Below are positions 48,903 to 59,874 of a stretch of DNA of 64,000 nucleotides, piece after piece; the stretch's first letter is position 1, and each line of letters begins with the position of its first letter. Both the position numbers and the translations under genes were made by a program. This stretch comes from Moritella marina ATCC 15381. Its GTDB lineage: Bacteria > Pseudomonadota > Gammaproteobacteria > Enterobacterales > Moritellaceae. The notes under the pieces are model-generated. The model searched no databases and was not told the DNA's origin. It saw only the letters and a program-made list of their open reading frames with translations. The stretch lies in NCBI RefSeq assembly GCF_008931805.1, contig NZ_CP044399.1:4637370-4701369 (forward strand), in the 5' to 3' direction.

Positions 48903-50210
48903 ATGAAAAATATAGCAATAGTACCTGCGTGTACAGATTTAAATCGAGGTGATCAAGCGCTTGTTTGGGAATCAGTTTACTTTGCCGAAGATATATTCAA
49001 AGGTAAAACGGATGTTCGAATTATTGATACTGGTGATACGGATGAAGAACGGTTTATACAAACAAACCAAACAGGCAAAGAGGGATTCAAATTAGCGAGA
49101 AATATATTGGGACATCCTAGAAGAGGTAGGAAAAGTAAATCAACCGCTGCTCATGATGATTTACTTAATATATTTCTCATGATTACAACTGGTGTATGTG
49201 ACTTTGTACGGTTATCATTGTTAATCTGCTTTCCTCAGTTATATAAAATCCTACTATCTAATAAAGAACAGGTAAATAGTTTTTTATTTCTAAAATCCTG
49301 TGATGCATATTTCGTTAAAGGCGGTGGCTTTTTACATACGTATGGTAAGTTTACAGATTTTTATTATATTTGGTACCAAACATTTTATATTTTATTAGGT
49401 TGGAGACTCAATGTTAAAGTTTTCATATTACCAAATTCATTTGGACCTTTTCAAAGAAATAGCCTAGCAACAAGATATTTATCATGGATTTTAACCACTT
49501 GTAAAATTGTATATGCAAGAGAGAAAATATCAAAAAATGTACTAGAAAATGAATTAAAACTTAAAAATGTTCATTATGGGCCTGATTTTGGATATTTTAT
49601 AAAAAGAAAAAAATCTAATATAAAAATAGATTCAAATAAAACTAAAGTGGCTATAACTGCACGACCATATAGATTCCCAAAAAGTGAAAATCCGGAAGAT
49701 AAATATATAGAATATATTGATGCAATGGCTAAATTTTCAGATTGGTTAGTACGTGAAAAAAACTGTGAAGTTTATTTCATTACTCAGGTGCAAGGTCCTA
49801 GCTCACATGAGAATGATAATATTGCAATATCTGATATTAGGCAAAGAACTAAAGAAGATAATATGCATATTGATATTGAAGGTGATTATAGAGAATTAGC
49901 CGATATATACTCCCAATTTGATTTAGTTACAGGAACTAGGTTTCACTCTGTTATTTTTAGTCAAGTCTTTAATGTCCCTGCTTTTGCTATCGCCTACGGA
50001 GGTAATAAGAGTAGAGGTATAATGAAAGAATTGAACTTAGAAAAGTATGTCGTAGATATTGAAGATGCATCGGATTCATTACTCATGGAAATGTATGAAA
50101 ATATTACAATTCATAGACATGAATATATAAATGAGTTGAAGTTATCTAAAAAAGTATTCGAAGAAGAACGTTTAAATATGCTTAATATGGTTAGGGGGTA
50201 TTTTGTTTAA
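48903..50210 (+). CDS. Polysaccharide pyruvyl transferase family protein
   Basis: 435-residue cytoplasmic enzyme of the CsaB/WcaK type, expected to add a pyruvate ketal to a sugar of the polymer using phosphoenolpyruvate. The N-terminus IAIVPACTDLNRGDQALVWES is the family's opening. KGGGFLHTYGKF, LPNSFGPF and GTRFHSVIFSQVFNVPAFAIAYGGNKSRGIM (the HS-type catalytic block) follow. The start is set at the ATG at 48903, five bases after AAGAG. This gene begins a stretch with lower GC than the flanks. Confidence 0.85.
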   Translation: MKNIAIVPACTDLNRGDQALVWESVYFAEDIFKGKTDVRIIDTGDTDEERFIQTNQTGKEGFKLARNILGHPRRGRKSKSTAAHDDLLNIFLMITTGVCDFVRLSLLICFPQLYKILLSNKEQVNSFLFLKSCDAYFVKGGGFLHTYGKFTDFYYIWYQTFYILLGWRLNVKVFILPNSFGPFQRNSLATRYLSWILTTCKIVYAREKISKNVLENELKLKNVHYGPDFGYFIKRKKSNIKIDSNKTKVAITARPYRFPKSENPEDKYIEYIDAMAKFSDWLVREKNCEVYFITQVQGPSSHENDNIAISDIRQRTKEDNMHIDIEGDYRELADIYSQFDLVTGTRFHSVIFSQVFNVPAFAIAYGGNKSRGIMKELNLEKYVVDIEDASDSLLMEMYENITIHRHEYINELKLSKKVFEEERLNMLNMVRGYFV

Positions 50211-51372
50211 TATTGCATTTATACACGATCATTACTTTGTTGAGTATGAAAATAACACTTATACTACTGGCTCGTTAAATAAAAATGTTTGGAAACGTTA
50301 TTTTAATCCCAATTATCATAATAAACTGTATGTCTTTGGAAGGAAAAATAACAATTCCAATGTTGAAATTCACGATTCCTTACTTTCGAATGATTACTTT
50401 ACAGACTTTATTTTATTTGAAAAATATAATACACCATTAAAAATTATTAAGAATAAGAAAATAATAAAACTAAAAATTAAAAACGAATTAATAAATAAAA
50501 ATATACAGAAAATTATAGTTAGACTCCCTAGTGAATTAGGATTACTAGCACTTCAGGTTGCAAAAGAATTAAATATTAATGCTGCAGTCGAAGTGGTTGG
50601 TTGTACGTGGGATGGTTTATGGAATCATGGTAGTTTGAAGGGGAAGTTATACGCACCTTTTATGACTTACCGTGTTAAAAAAGCTATAAGTGAAGCTTCT
50701 TATGCGATTTATGTTACGAATTATATTTTACAAAAAAAATATCCATGTGATGGTATTACGGCATCGGCATCTAACGTAGAAATTACGGAAATAAATAGCA
50801 ATATATTAAGTAAAAGAGTTAATAAGATCATAGATGAAAAAATTCTTATAAGAATCGGATTAATAGGAACATTAAAAACTAATGTTAAAGGTATAGATAT
50901 TGCGATAAAAGCACTATCAGAGTTAGATATGAATAATGTGGTTTTGGAAGTTGTCGGTGGAGGTTGTCAAAAACGTTATCTAGATTTAGCTATAAGCCTT
51001 AATCTAGAAGATAAAGTTATATTCCACGGAACAAAGAGTAGAGAGGAAATTTTCAATTGGCTTGATAATATAGATATATATATTCAACCATCATTTCAAG
51101 AAGGTCTTCCTCGTGCGACTATTGAAGCCATGAGTCGAGCTCTGCCTATTGCAGCATCAAATGCAGGAGGATTACCGGAGTTAATTAATGAAAAGTTAAT
51201 TCATAATAAATATGATTTTAGAAAGTTAAGCTTAGATATTAAATATTTATTAGATGAAAATAATCAAATAAATCACTCAGCTGAAAATTTTGAAACATCA
51301 AAAAGATATGATAAACGTAATTTAGATATTGTAAGGCAATCATTTTGGAGTGCATTTCTTAATGAAAAATAA
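50203..51372 (+). CDS. Glycosyltransferase, GT4 type (first)
   Basis: 389-residue GT-B glycosyltransferase, a group 1 enzyme. The C-terminal donor-site part has IGTLKTNVKGIDIAIKAL, VVGGG and the EX7E motif in QEGLPRATIEAMSRALPIAASNAGGLPELI. A TTG at 50203 serves as start after AGGGGG, overlapping the preceding gene by eight bases. The N-terminal half is divergent and low in GC. Acceptor and sugar cannot be told. Acts on the lipid-linked repeat unit at the cytoplasmic face. Confidence 0.85.
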   Translation: MFNIAFIHDHYFVEYENNTYTTGSLNKNVWKRYFNPNYHNKLYVFGRKNNNSNVEIHDSLLSNDYFTDFILFEKYNTPLKIIKNKKIIKLKIKNELINKNIQKIIVRLPSELGLLALQVAKELNINAAVEVVGCTWDGLWNHGSLKGKLYAPFMTYRVKKAISEASYAIYVTNYILQKKYPCDGITASASNVEITEINSNILSKRVNKIIDEKILIRIGLIGTLKTNVKGIDIAIKALSELDMNNVVLEVVGGGCQKRYLDLAISLNLEDKVIFHGTKSREEIFNWLDNIDIYIQPSFQEGLPRATIEAMSRALPIAASNAGGLPELINEKLIHNKYDFRKLSLDIKYLLDENNQINHSAENFETSKRYDKRNLDIVRQSFWSAFLNEK

Positions 51373-52480
51373 AAAAATATTAATAGTCATTACTCGTGGT
51401 GATGAAATTGGTGGGGCTCAAACTCATGTTATAGATTTGGCCACATCTTTAAGTAAGTTAGGCCATGATGTCACGGTTGCAGCTGGAAGTGACGGTGTAT
51501 TATTTCAAAATTTTGACAATACAAAGATTAAGTGTCATATATTTGATAATTTAAAACGGAGTATATCTATTTTAAAGGATTTTAAAGCTTACCGAGAAAT
51601 TGAAGCTCTAATACTTAATGATGGTTTTGATTTTGTTGCATCACATTCATCAAAAGCTGGTATTTTAACTCGTTTGGTATGTTTTAATCATAATGTAAGT
51701 AATAGCTTCACTGTACATGGTTGGTCTTTTACTGATGGTGTTAGTAGATTAAAGAAAATTATATATACAGCAATAGAACTATTCATGGTGAGATACTCAG
51801 ACAGAACAATTTGCGTGTCTAGTTTCGATCAAAAATTAGGAATTAGTCATAATATCTTAAGTGAAAATAATTCAACAGTTATTCATAATGGCGTACATAA
51901 TAATAATAATTTCATTGAAACAAATGTGAAAATAAAAAATAAGTCTTCATTTAAATTTGTCATGGTTGCACGTTTTTGTGAACAAAAGGACCATTCCAGT
52001 GTAATTAAAGCAATATCTTTGATCAAAGATATTGATATTAAAGTTGATTTCATTGGTGCTGGTAATGACAACAAACTGAAAGAATTATCATTGGAACTTG
52101 GTGTTGTAGATAAAATAAATTTCTTAGGCCAAATAGATAGAAGTCATGTCGAAAAAAAATTAATTGATTATGATGCCTTTTTATTAATCTCAAATTGGGA
52201 AGGTTTTCCTATATCGATTGTTGAAGCATTAAGTGCTGGTTTACCTGTCATAGCATCTGATGTGGGTGGTTGTTCTGAAGCTATTACAGATGGATACAAT
52301 GGATATTTAGTCGAACGTTCTGATTACAATGATTTAAGTTACAAAATTAGAATGTTATGTGAAAGTAGTACTTTGCGCTTAGATATGTCTATTAATGCTA
52401 GACATAGTTATGAAGATAGTTTTACAGTAGATAAAATGATAGATAAAACAATAAAATGTTATGGTTTAGATGTTGCTTAA
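51362..52480 (+). CDS. Glycosyltransferase, GT4 type (second)
   Basis: 372-residue retaining GT-B glycosyltransferase. GGAQTHVIDLATSLSKLGHDV at the N-terminus, VARFCEQKDHSSVIKAI in the middle and the EX7E block NWEGFPISIVEALSAGLPVIASDVGG near the end are classical. The ATG at 51362 gives the start; it overlaps the previous gene by 11 bases, so translation is probably coupled. Specificity unknown. Confidence 0.88.
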   Translation: MKNKKILIVITRGDEIGGAQTHVIDLATSLSKLGHDVTVAAGSDGVLFQNFDNTKIKCHIFDNLKRSISILKDFKAYREIEALILNDGFDFVASHSSKAGILTRLVCFNHNVSNSFTVHGWSFTDGVSRLKKIIYTAIELFMVRYSDRTICVSSFDQKLGISHNILSENNSTVIHNGVHNNNNFIETNVKIKNKSSFKFVMVARFCEQKDHSSVIKAISLIKDIDIKVDFIGAGNDNKLKELSLELGVVDKINFLGQIDRSHVEKKLIDYDAFLLISNWEGFPISIVEALSAGLPVIASDVGGCSEAITDGYNGYLVERSDYNDLSYKIRMLCESSTLRLDMSINARHSYEDSFTVDKMIDKTIKCYGLDVA

Positions 52481-53651
52481 ATTAAATAAGATTAAGAATA
52501 TTTCAATCAGTGCATTTTCTCAATTAATGTTGCTTATGTCTGCTCCTGTAATTAGCCGTTTATATTCTACTGAGCAAGTGGGAATCTATGCATCAATTTT
52601 AGCTGTTGGAACAGTAATTGGTCTCAATAGTTCTCTAAAACTTGATATCGCTTTAATTTCAGAATCATCTGATGATTCTCATGAAACTATGGCTGTAGCA
52701 TTATTTTTAGGTGTTATAATATCAATTATTGTGGGGTCTATCTGGGGCTTGACTCAATTTAGTGAGCTATCTTCTGTTATATGCTTGATCTTGCTTTCTA
52801 TCTCGATTTCGTTATTTCAAAACGTCACTTATTACTTAACAAGGTTAGATAAAATAAATTATTTATCTAAGGTTAGAGTCGTTCGTAGTATGTTTATTTC
52901 TGTGGGACAAATTGGTTTTGGTTTATATTTTACAACATTTATCATTTTAATTATGTCAATGGTTATTGGTAATGTAATTCCCATCATAAAGCAGTTAAAA
53001 TTTGAAATAGTACGGTTAGATAACATTGTAAATGTGTTGAAGCGAAATTTATCATATATAAAATATGCAATACCACAGGGGCTTTTAAACTCTCTAACTA
53101 TGAATCTACCCATTATATTTCTTAGTATATCAGGAGAGTTTGTTCTTGCTGGTTATTACTTAATGGCTGAACGTCTGCTTAGAACACCGGTTAATTTTAT
53201 TAATACATCTATTAGACAGATCTTCCTTAGTGATTTCTCAAAGTCAATTAATAAATTTAAATGTTATTTATCATGGTTGATTCCACTTATATTACTATCC
53301 TTATTGTTCTATCTTTTTATGTATAAATTTTCGACCGATATTATTGTTTTTATACTAGGTTCTCAGTGGAGGATGTCTGCTGAAATAGTAATGGTATTAT
53401 TGCCATGGATTACACTATCTATGATTCAAGTTCCTGCTACAGGGGTGCTTATTTACTTAAGAAAGATGAAAATATATTCATTTGTTGAGTTGGTTGACTT
53501 TATAATTAAAGCATCTTTATTATTCTTTTTTATAGATCCTGATGATTTCTTATCTGGTTTAGGTATTTATAGCTTAGTCGGCCTTATTACATATGTAGTA
53601 ATAATTTTAATGTCTTCAATTATTGTGAATAAACATGTTAGTAATAAATAA
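52470..53651 (+). CDS. wzx: Wzx-type oligosaccharide flippase
   Basis: 393-residue membrane protein with about 11-12 hydrophobic helices, opening with ISAFSQLMLLMSAPVISRLYSTEQVGIYA, the standard start of the polysaccharide flippase (MATE-like) family. It should move the undecaprenol-linked unit across the inner membrane. It overlaps both neighbours by a few bases. Its place between the glycosyltransferases and the polymerase fits. Exact symbol is by role, not by close sequence match. Confidence 0.85.
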   Translation: MLLKLNKIKNISISAFSQLMLLMSAPVISRLYSTEQVGIYASILAVGTVIGLNSSLKLDIALISESSDDSHETMAVALFLGVIISIIVGSIWGLTQFSELSSVICLILLSISISLFQNVTYYLTRLDKINYLSKVRVVRSMFISVGQIGFGLYFTTFIILIMSMVIGNVIPIIKQLKFEIVRLDNIVNVLKRNLSYIKYAIPQGLLNSLTMNLPIIFLSISGEFVLAGYYLMAERLLRTPVNFINTSIRQIFLSDFSKSINKFKCYLSWLIPLILLSLLFYLFMYKFSTDIIVFILGSQWRMSAEIVMVLLPWITLSMIQVPATGVLIYLRKMKIYSFVELVDFIIKASLLFFFIDPDDFLSGLGIYSLVGLITYVVIILMSSIIVNKHVSNK

Positions 53652-54741
53652 AAATAAAATATGCTGCTATTTAATTAATATATTCTTTTGTTTAGTTTTC
53701 TTCAGAAGTCTTTTTCCATCTGGAGTGTTTGAAGCTCTTATTGTTGCTAATTTGATTATTATGGTGTGCTTTTCTAAGAATATAACCAAAAAACAAATGA
53801 ATATATTTATATTATTCTCTATCTTTTTCAGCATTGTTATTAGCCAAGTGTTTATAACCGAAAATGTAGATTACTTAGCTATGCATATTATTTATTTATT
53901 TCAAGGTGTCATGATTTTTATCTTGATTGTTTATTTTTCAGATTTTTTGGGCTTTAAGTATGTAGTATCTAGATTGATTTTTTGGGCTGTATTAGCATCT
54001 TTAATATCTGTGATTTTATTTGTTCTTTTTATTAATACGGGGTATTTCTCTGAGTTTGTTTATAGTCGAACTGGATTTCCTCGGTTATCTGGGTTTCAGG
54101 CTAACCCTAATTACCTATCTTTAACTTTATGTTTCATTCCTGTTTTACTGCTCATTTATAAAAGTAAGTATGTTGGGTTTAAAATTGTTGTTATATTATT
54201 AGCTATCGTATTGACAGGTTCTAGAGGTGGTATACTTGCAGCTTTTATTCCTCTAGCAATATACTTTTTTATTAAAAATGTAAGGTATAGTCTTTATGTT
54301 TTATTAGTTATTATCGTTATTATTTTTATAGTTAACAGTATAGATTTAGATAGTATATATGGTTTATCAAGGTTTCAAAGTAGTGATGGTGATTACAGTA
54401 GTGGGCGTTTCACTCACTGGGTAAGAGCGTGGGAGTTATTTTCTAATAACATAGTGTATGGAGTAGGTAATAATTCATTTCTTCTATATGAAATAGAGAA
54501 TGGAAAACCAATACAAGTACATAATAATTATTTGAGAGTTTTAGCAGAATTTGGAATTGTAGGTTTTTTTACTTGGTTTTTTATTTTATATTATTTAATA
54601 AAAAATAGTGTTTCAACAGTTGAATCGTTGTTGATTATATTTCCAATGTTAATTTTTGGGTTGGTGAATGATCCATATATAGCAAAGGAATTTTGGTTGT
54701 GTTTAGCTTTGTGTTATAAAGCAGAACAGGGTACTAGATAG
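53635..54741 (+). CDS. wzy: Wzy-type polysaccharide polymerase
   Basis: 368-residue protein with about 10 hydrophobic helices. A periplasmic loop holds the O-antigen ligase/polymerase pattern: FQANPNYLSLTL, GSRGGILAA and later SGRFTHWVRAWELFSNNIVYGVG, then VHNNYLRVLAEFGIVGFF. This is the Wzy_C-type domain that joins repeat units in the periplasm. It overlaps the flippase gene by 17 bases. An O-antigen ligase (WaaL) would look alike, but the setting favours the polymerase. Confidence 0.85.
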   Translation: MLVINKNKICCYLINIFFCLVFFRSLFPSGVFEALIVANLIIMVCFSKNITKKQMNIFILFSIFFSIVISQVFITENVDYLAMHIIYLFQGVMIFILIVYFSDFLGFKYVVSRLIFWAVLASLISVILFVLFINTGYFSEFVYSRTGFPRLSGFQANPNYLSLTLCFIPVLLLIYKSKYVGFKIVVILLAIVLTGSRGGILAAFIPLAIYFFIKNVRYSLYVLLVIIVIIFIVNSIDLDSIYGLSRFQSSDGDYSSGRFTHWVRAWELFSNNIVYGVGNNSFLLYEIENGKPIQVHNNYLRVLAEFGIVGFFTWFFILYYLIKNSVSTVESLLIIFPMLIFGLVNDPYIAKEFWLCLALCYKAEQGTR

Positions 54742-54765
54742 TGTTATATTTTTTATAGGATTAGG

Positions 54766-56634
54766 ATGAAGTTAGTATATAGAAAGGATATTGATGGTCT
54801 TAGAACCTTAGCTGTCGGTTTAGTTGTATTTTATCATTTAGGACTTAATATACCTGGTGGATTTATTGGTGTAGATATATTTTTTGTGATTTCTGGATTT
54901 TTAATTACTAGTATTATTTTTAATGAAATTAAAGAGAAAAATTTCTTATTTTCTAATTTCTACAAAAGAAGATTAAAAAGAATATTTCCACTATATATAT
55001 TTATCTCTTCGGTTACTATTATTGTATTTTACTTTGTGATGGTCCCTGATGATTTTAATAAATTACTTAAAAGTTACATTTCGGGGATGTTATCACTTTC
55101 GAATATGTACTTTATAAAAGAGTCCACAGGCTACTTTTCGTCAGAAACAGAGCTGTTCCCTTTGCTCCATACTTGGTCTTTATCTGTGGAGGAACAGTTT
55201 TATTTCATATGGCCAATTCTTCTGATAGGATTGTTGAAACTTAAAGGTAATAAATTATATACAGGTGTTTTTACATTATTATTTATTCTCATTTGTATTT
55301 CTGAAATTATAACTGTTAATAGTAGCCGAGTAGGATATTACTTCCTTCTTGCTCGAGGTCATGAGTTATTAGCAGGTGCTATCTTAGGGGTTTTATTAAG
55401 TGATGAACGATTTAAAAACAAAATTAATTCTTATAACACACTTTTTTCTTTTCTATTTTTATTTTTTATAATATATTCAATTGTATATATATCAAAAGAT
55501 GATTATTACCCTGGTTATTTATCTATTTTTCCGACATTAGGTACTGTTTTTTTTATTATATCAAGGCAGGATTCTTTTGTTAATAAACTATTCTCGATTA
55601 AGCCTATGGTATATTTAGGGCAGATATCATATTCAATATATTTATGGCATTGGCCTATTATTGTTTATTTCAATTACACGGGAATAGAAATAAAAAGTGC
55701 TGAAATATTTTATATTTTATTTTTTGTTTTTACGCTGTCATCCCTTTCGTATCGATTTGTAGAAGTTCCATTCATTAGATTTAATTTTAATTTTAAATCT
55801 GTTTTAATATACTATTATATGATTCCATTGCTGATTATATCTGTTGTAGTTTTCGCGGTTCCATTTGATAAACTTATTAATGCTCGAATATCTTCTTTAG
55901 GTGGAAGGGAGCAGGTAAAGAATGCTATATACCCCGATTCAAATTCTGGCTGGTGTCAAGTTTCTGAAGATAGAGATGTTTGGGGCGATGAAAATTGCAT
56001 ATTAGGTAGTAATGGTTCGAAATTAAAGGGACTTCTATGGGGGGACTCACATGCAGCTCATTTTGCACCTGCGATAAATCAACTAGGGGAAATCCATAAC
56101 TTTTCTGTGTATCAAAGAACGTTAGCTCAATGTGTACCTCTTATCACTAGCGGAAATTTAGGACGTTATTCTAACATGTGTTCTGAAAATAGAGAGTTTA
56201 TTAAGACTAATATAAAAAATTATGATTTTATTTATCTTGCTTCACGTTGGGAATCGCGTCTCGATATCTTTGGCGATGTTGAAGATACTGTTAAATGGTT
56301 ATCGAATAACATCAAAGATGTTTATATTATATCTCAGGTTCCTTTATTTGAATCAAACGTATCTAAATGTATACTTAGAAAAACCATTAATAGTAGTGTC
56401 GTTTGCAATATGGATGTTAATAGCGATTATAGAAAAGCTAATTTAAAGCTATCTGAAATGAGTGATAAGTATAAAAATGTTCATTTTATTTCACTTGATA
56501 ACGTTTTTTGTAAAGGTGGGGAATGCTCGCCACTAATAAATGGTAGTTTATCTTATTTTGATTCTAACCATTTAAGTGAAAATGGATCTTTATACCTAAC
56601 ACCTCATATACCTTATCCTTTAATTAATAATTAA
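54766..56634 (+). CDS. Acyltransferase 3 (OafA-type) with SGNH domain
   Basis: 622-residue membrane O-acyltransferase. The first 360 residues are the AT3 domain with about ten helices and the motifs [31 protein letters not shown] and [16 protein letters not shown] final periplasmic SGNH-type domain starts around residue 415 with [15 protein letters not shown] and ends with [11 protein letters not shown]. It probably transfers acetyl groups to the surface polymer. Which sugar is modified is unknown. Confidence 0.88.
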   Translation: MKLVYRKDIDGLRTLAVGLVVFYHLGLNIPGGFIGVDIFFVISGFLITSIIFNEIKEKNFLFSNFYKRRLKRIFPLYIFISSVTIIVFYFVMVPDDFNKLLKSYISGMLSLSNMYFIKESTGYFSSETELFPLLHTWSLSVEEQFYFIWPILLIGLLKLKGNKLYTGVFTLLFILICISEIITVNSSRVGYYFLLARGHELLAGAILGVLLSDERFKNKINSYNTLFSFLFLFFIIYSIVYISKDDYYPGYLSIFPTLGTVFFIISRQDSFVNKLFSIKPMVYLGQISYSIYLWHWPIIVYFNYTGIEIKSAEIFYILFFVFTLSSLSYRFVEVPFIRFNFNFKSVLIYYYMIPLLIISVVVFAVPFDKLINARISSLGGREQVKNAIYPDSNSGWCQVSEDRDVWGDENCILGSNGSKLKGLLWGDSHAAHFAPAINQLGEIHNFSVYQRTLAQCVPLITSGNLGRYSNMCSENREFIKTNIKNYDFIYLASRWESRLDIFGDVEDTVKWLSNNIKDVYIISQVPLFESNVSKCILRKTINSSVVCNMDVNSDYRKANLKLSEMSDKYKNVHFISLDNVFCKGGECSPLINGSLSYFDSNHLSENGSLYLTPHIPYPLINN

Positions 56635-56671
56635 AGGGATTTATTATTTAACGATTAAATATGGATTGATA

Positions 56672-57838
56672 ATGAAAATAGCTATCGCCGGTACCGGCTA
56701 TGTAGGTTTATCAAATGCAATGCTGCTTGCACAACACAATGAAGTAATTGCTGTTGATATTGTGGAGGAAAAAGTCAATCAATTAAATAAGAATATTTCA
56801 CCAATTTCAGATGCTGAAATTGAATGTTTTTTACAAAATAAAGAATTAAATTTTATTGCGACATTAGATCAAGTACTGGCTTATCAAGATGCAGACTTTG
56901 TCATTATTGCTACGCCAACTGATTACGATAGCGTTAATAACTACTTTAATACCTCGTCTGTTGAAGCTGTAATTAAAGCTGTAATGAAAATTAACCCAAC
57001 CGCCGTAATGGTAATAAAGTCAACTGTACCAGTGGGTTATACTAAGCGTATTAAGAAAAGTTTATGTTGTAGCAATATTATTTTCTCACCAGAATTTTTA
57101 CGTGAAGGGAAAGCCCTATACGATAACCTTCATCCGTCTCGGATTATTGTTGGTGAACAGTCTGAAAGAGCTGAAGTGTTCGCTGGTTTATTGGCACAAG
57201 GTGCGATTAAAGAAAATATCGATATCTTATTTACGGATTCAACAGAAGCTGAAGCGGTTAAGTTGTTTTCAAATACTTATCTTGCAATGCGTGTATCTTA
57301 TTTCAATGAATTGGATTCGTATGCTGAAACTCATACTTTAAACGCGCGTCAGATTATTGAAGGTGTAGGTTTAGACCCTCGTATTGGTCATCATTATAAC
57401 AATCCGTCATTTGGTTATGGCGGCTATTGTCTACCAAAAGACACAAAGCAGCTTCGTGCTAATTTTGAAGATGTACCAAATTCATTAATCAGTTCTATTG
57501 TTGATTCTAATACGGTGCGTAAAGATTATATTGCATCATCTATTATCAATAGAAATCCAAAGATTGTTGGTATTTATCGTTTAATAATGAAAACTGGATC
57601 TGATAATTTTCGTGCTTCGTCTATCCAAGGCATTATGAAACGTATTAAAGCCAGGGGTATTGAAGTTGTTATTTATGAACCAGTATTAAAAGAAAAATCA
57701 TTCTTTAATTCTCGTGTAATAACTGATTTCGAAGAGTTTAAAAAGATGTCTGATGTTATTGTATCGAACCGTATGGAAGATGCGTTAATATCAGTTGTAG
57801 ATAAGGTTTATACTCGTGATTTATTTGGTTCTGATTAA
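56672..57838 (+). CDS. ugd: UDP-glucose 6-dehydrogenase
   Basis: 388-residue NAD-dependent enzyme that oxidises UDP-glucose to UDP-glucuronate. The NAD-binding start is [17 protein letters not shown]. The catalytic cysteine is in [14 protein letters not shown], with KSTVPVGYT and [14 protein letters not shown] before it. Same length and form as the short E. coli Ugd. The ATG at 56672 is chosen over a TTG six bases upstream. It supplies the UDP-glucuronate used by the next gene product. Confidence 0.95.
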   Translation: MKIAIAGTGYVGLSNAMLLAQHNEVIAVDIVEEKVNQLNKNISPISDAEIECFLQNKELNFIATLDQVLAYQDADFVIIATPTDYDSVNNYFNTSSVEAVIKAVMKINPTAVMVIKSTVPVGYTKRIKKSLCCSNIIFSPEFLREGKALYDNLHPSRIIVGEQSERAEVFAGLLAQGAIKENIDILFTDSTEAEAVKLFSNTYLAMRVSYFNELDSYAETHTLNARQIIEGVGLDPRIGHHYNNPSFGYGGYCLPKDTKQLRANFEDVPNSLISSIVDSNTVRKDYIASSIINRNPKIVGIYRLIMKTGSDNFRASSIQGIMKRIKARGIEVVIYEPVLKEKSFFNSRVITDFEEFKKMSDVIVSNRMEDALISVVDKVYTRDLFGSD

Positions 57839-57961
57839 TAATCTTGAGCTGTCTCTTTAGGTTTCTTTAAAGCGCTAAATAATCACTTTAGTGTTTTACT
57901 ATTTTTGTAATGCTTATTCCTACCATCTTGCATCTCTTTTCAGTTTTTTAAGGTTATCATA

Positions 57962-58984
57962 ATGAAATACTTAGTTACCGGCGTTGCTGGTTTTATTGGT
58001 TCGCAAGTGGTTTCCCGTTTGTGCTCTTTAGGTCATCAAGTTATCGGTATAGATAATTTGAATGATTATTATGATGTTAATTTAAAGCTAGCGCGTTTAG
58101 ACGAAATCAATCCCTTAGTAACATTTCAATTTATCGAAATGGATTTAGCTGACCGTGATAGTATTGCAGCTCTGTTTGCGGAACAGCAATTTGATAAAGT
58201 GATTCACCTCGCCGCACAAGCGGGTGTCCGTTATTCTATTGAAAACCCGATGGCATACGCTGACTCTAACCTTATCGGCCATTTAACTATTTTAGAAGGC
58301 TGCCGCCATAACAAAGTGAAACACCTTGTATACGCTTCATCAAGCTCGGTTTATGGCTTAAACAGCAAAACACCATTTGAAACTAGCGATTCAGTTGATC
58401 ATCCAGTATCTTTGTATGCGGCAACGAAAAAATCAAATGAGCTAATGGCACATTCTTACTCTCATTTATATAATATGCCAACCACTGGTTTACGTTTCTT
58501 CACAGTATATGGTCCTGCTGGCCGTCCTGATATGGCACCATTTATTTTTACTAAAAAGATATTGGATGGCGAAATTATCGATATTAATAATAATGGGGAT
58601 ATGTGGCGTGACTTTACGTACATTGACGATATTGTTGAAGGTATTATTCGTATTCAAGATGTGATTCCAACTGTTGATGTAGATTGGAAAGTTGAAACTG
58701 GTTCACCAGCAACAAGCTCTGCACCATATAGCGTATACAATATTGGTCACGGTAGTCCGATTAGCCTAATGGATTTCATTGGAGCGATTGAAGAAGCTTT
58801 AGGCATTGAAGCAAAGAAAAACTTCCGTGACATGCAACCTGGTGATGTATACAAGACTTATGCTGATACCACTGATTTATTTGAAGCTACAGGATATAAG
58901 GCCAAAGTTGGTGTTAAAGAGGGTGTTGAAGCATTTGTTGATTGGTATAAAGATTTTTATAAACAAGGGGGGTATGGTGAATAA
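57962..58984 (+). CDS. UDP-glucuronate 4-epimerase
   Basis: 340-residue short-chain-type epimerase. NAD-binding GVAGFIGS, the DNLNDYYDVNLKLARL segment typical of the glucuronate branch, the SSSVYG serine and the YAATKKSNE tyrosine/lysine pair are present. It should convert UDP-glucuronate to UDP-galacturonate, so the polymer may contain galacturonate. Other sugar specificity in the same branch is possible. It follows ugd and overlaps the next gene. Confidence 0.87.
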   Translation: MKYLVTGVAGFIGSQVVSRLCSLGHQVIGIDNLNDYYDVNLKLARLDEINPLVTFQFIEMDLADRDSIAALFAEQQFDKVIHLAAQAGVRYSIENPMAYADSNLIGHLTILEGCRHNKVKHLVYASSSSVYGLNSKTPFETSDSVDHPVSLYAATKKSNELMAHSYSHLYNMPTTGLRFFTVYGPAGRPDMAPFIFTKKILDGEIIDINNNGDMWRDFTYIDDIVEGIIRIQDVIPTVDVDWKVETGSPATSSAPYSVYNIGHGSPISLMDFIGAIEEALGIEAKKNFRDMQPGDVYKTYADTTDLFEATGYKAKVGVKEGVEAFVDWYKDFYKQGGYGE

Positions 58985-59873
58985 TAAAATATATATTTTT
59001 TGTCCAGAGTATAAGGTTAATGAAATTTCACTCTTATGTGAAAAGAATTCATTTAAAGTTATTTTTAATGATTACAGTATAAAAGACTATAACGACAAAA
59101 TTTTTTGTCATTATAGATCGGCGGACTTATCTGAAGATAAGCAACTTTACCTCGTACAAGCGATTAAATATGGTGCAAGTGTTGAGCCTTTAGTTAGTTA
59201 TCTTGATCGTATTCTCAAGTATACTGAAGTTGAGTTATTACATTCGAGCTATTTTTTACATCAAAAATCATTTTCTATTCTATCTAAGAAAGTAAAGCAA
59301 AGAAATAAACGATTTTTAGACCTTATTTGTGCTGTTATTTTATTTATGTTGACTTGGCCAATTGCCCTAATCGCAGCTATAGCGATTAAACTTGAAAGCC
59401 CTGGCCCTGTATTATATAAACAAAAGAGAACAGGTCTTTTTAATAATGAATTCTTTGTTTATAAATTTCGTTCGATGCGTAATGATGTAGAAAAAGATGG
59501 TGCGCAGTGGGCATCTAAAAATGATGCTCGTGTAACGAAAATCGGTAAATTTATTCGTAAAACTCGTATTGATGAGTTACCACAAATTATTAATATATTT
59601 AAAAGTGAAATGTCGATTGTAGGTCCTAGGCCTGAGCGTGAAGTTTTTATCACTGAATTAGAAAAAGAAATTCCATTTTATCGTTTTAGGCATGCTGTTA
59701 AGCCTGGTGTAACAGGTTTAGCTCAAGTTAGCTATCCATATGGTGCTTCAACGGAAGATGCGATATGGAAGCATAAATATGATATGTATTACATTAAGCA
59801 TCATACATTCATGAATGATATTAAAATTCTAATTAAAACCGTTACAGTAGTAATTTTTGGCATGGGTCAATAA
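58974..59873 (+). CDS. Initiating sugar-phosphate transferase (WbaP/EpsB type), short form
   Basis: 299-residue membrane enzyme that starts the unit by moving a sugar-1-phosphate to undecaprenyl phosphate. The C-terminal catalytic part is complete: [27 protein letters not shown] (membrane reentrant helix), [28 protein letters not shown] and GPRPEREVF, ending with [10 protein letters not shown]. The N-terminal four-helix region of full-size members is absent; instead about 110 soluble residues precede the helix. The start is the ATG at 58974, after AAGGGGGG, overlapping the epimerase stop. The sugar is likely galactose, glucose or galacturonate; not decided by sequence. Confidence 0.85.
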   Translation: MVNNKIYIFCPEYKVNEISLLCEKNSFKVIFNDYSIKDYNDKIFCHYRSADLSEDKQLYLVQAIKYGASVEPLVSYLDRILKYTEVELLHSSYFLHQKSFSILSKKVKQRNKRFLDLICAVILFMLTWPIALIAAIAIKLESPGPVLYKQKRTGLFNNEFFVYKFRSMRNDVEKDGAQWASKNDARVTKIGKFIRKTRIDELPQIINIFKSEMSIVGPRPEREVFITELEKEIPFYRFRHAVKPGVTGLAQVSYPYGASTEDAIWKHKYDMYYIKHHTFMNDIKILIKTVTVVIFGMGQ

Positions 59874-59874
59874 A

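Noticed and set aside
59857-59874. Upstream start for galU within the preceding gene
   Set aside because: The ATG at 59875 gives the standard GalU N-terminus; the extension has no supporting similarity.
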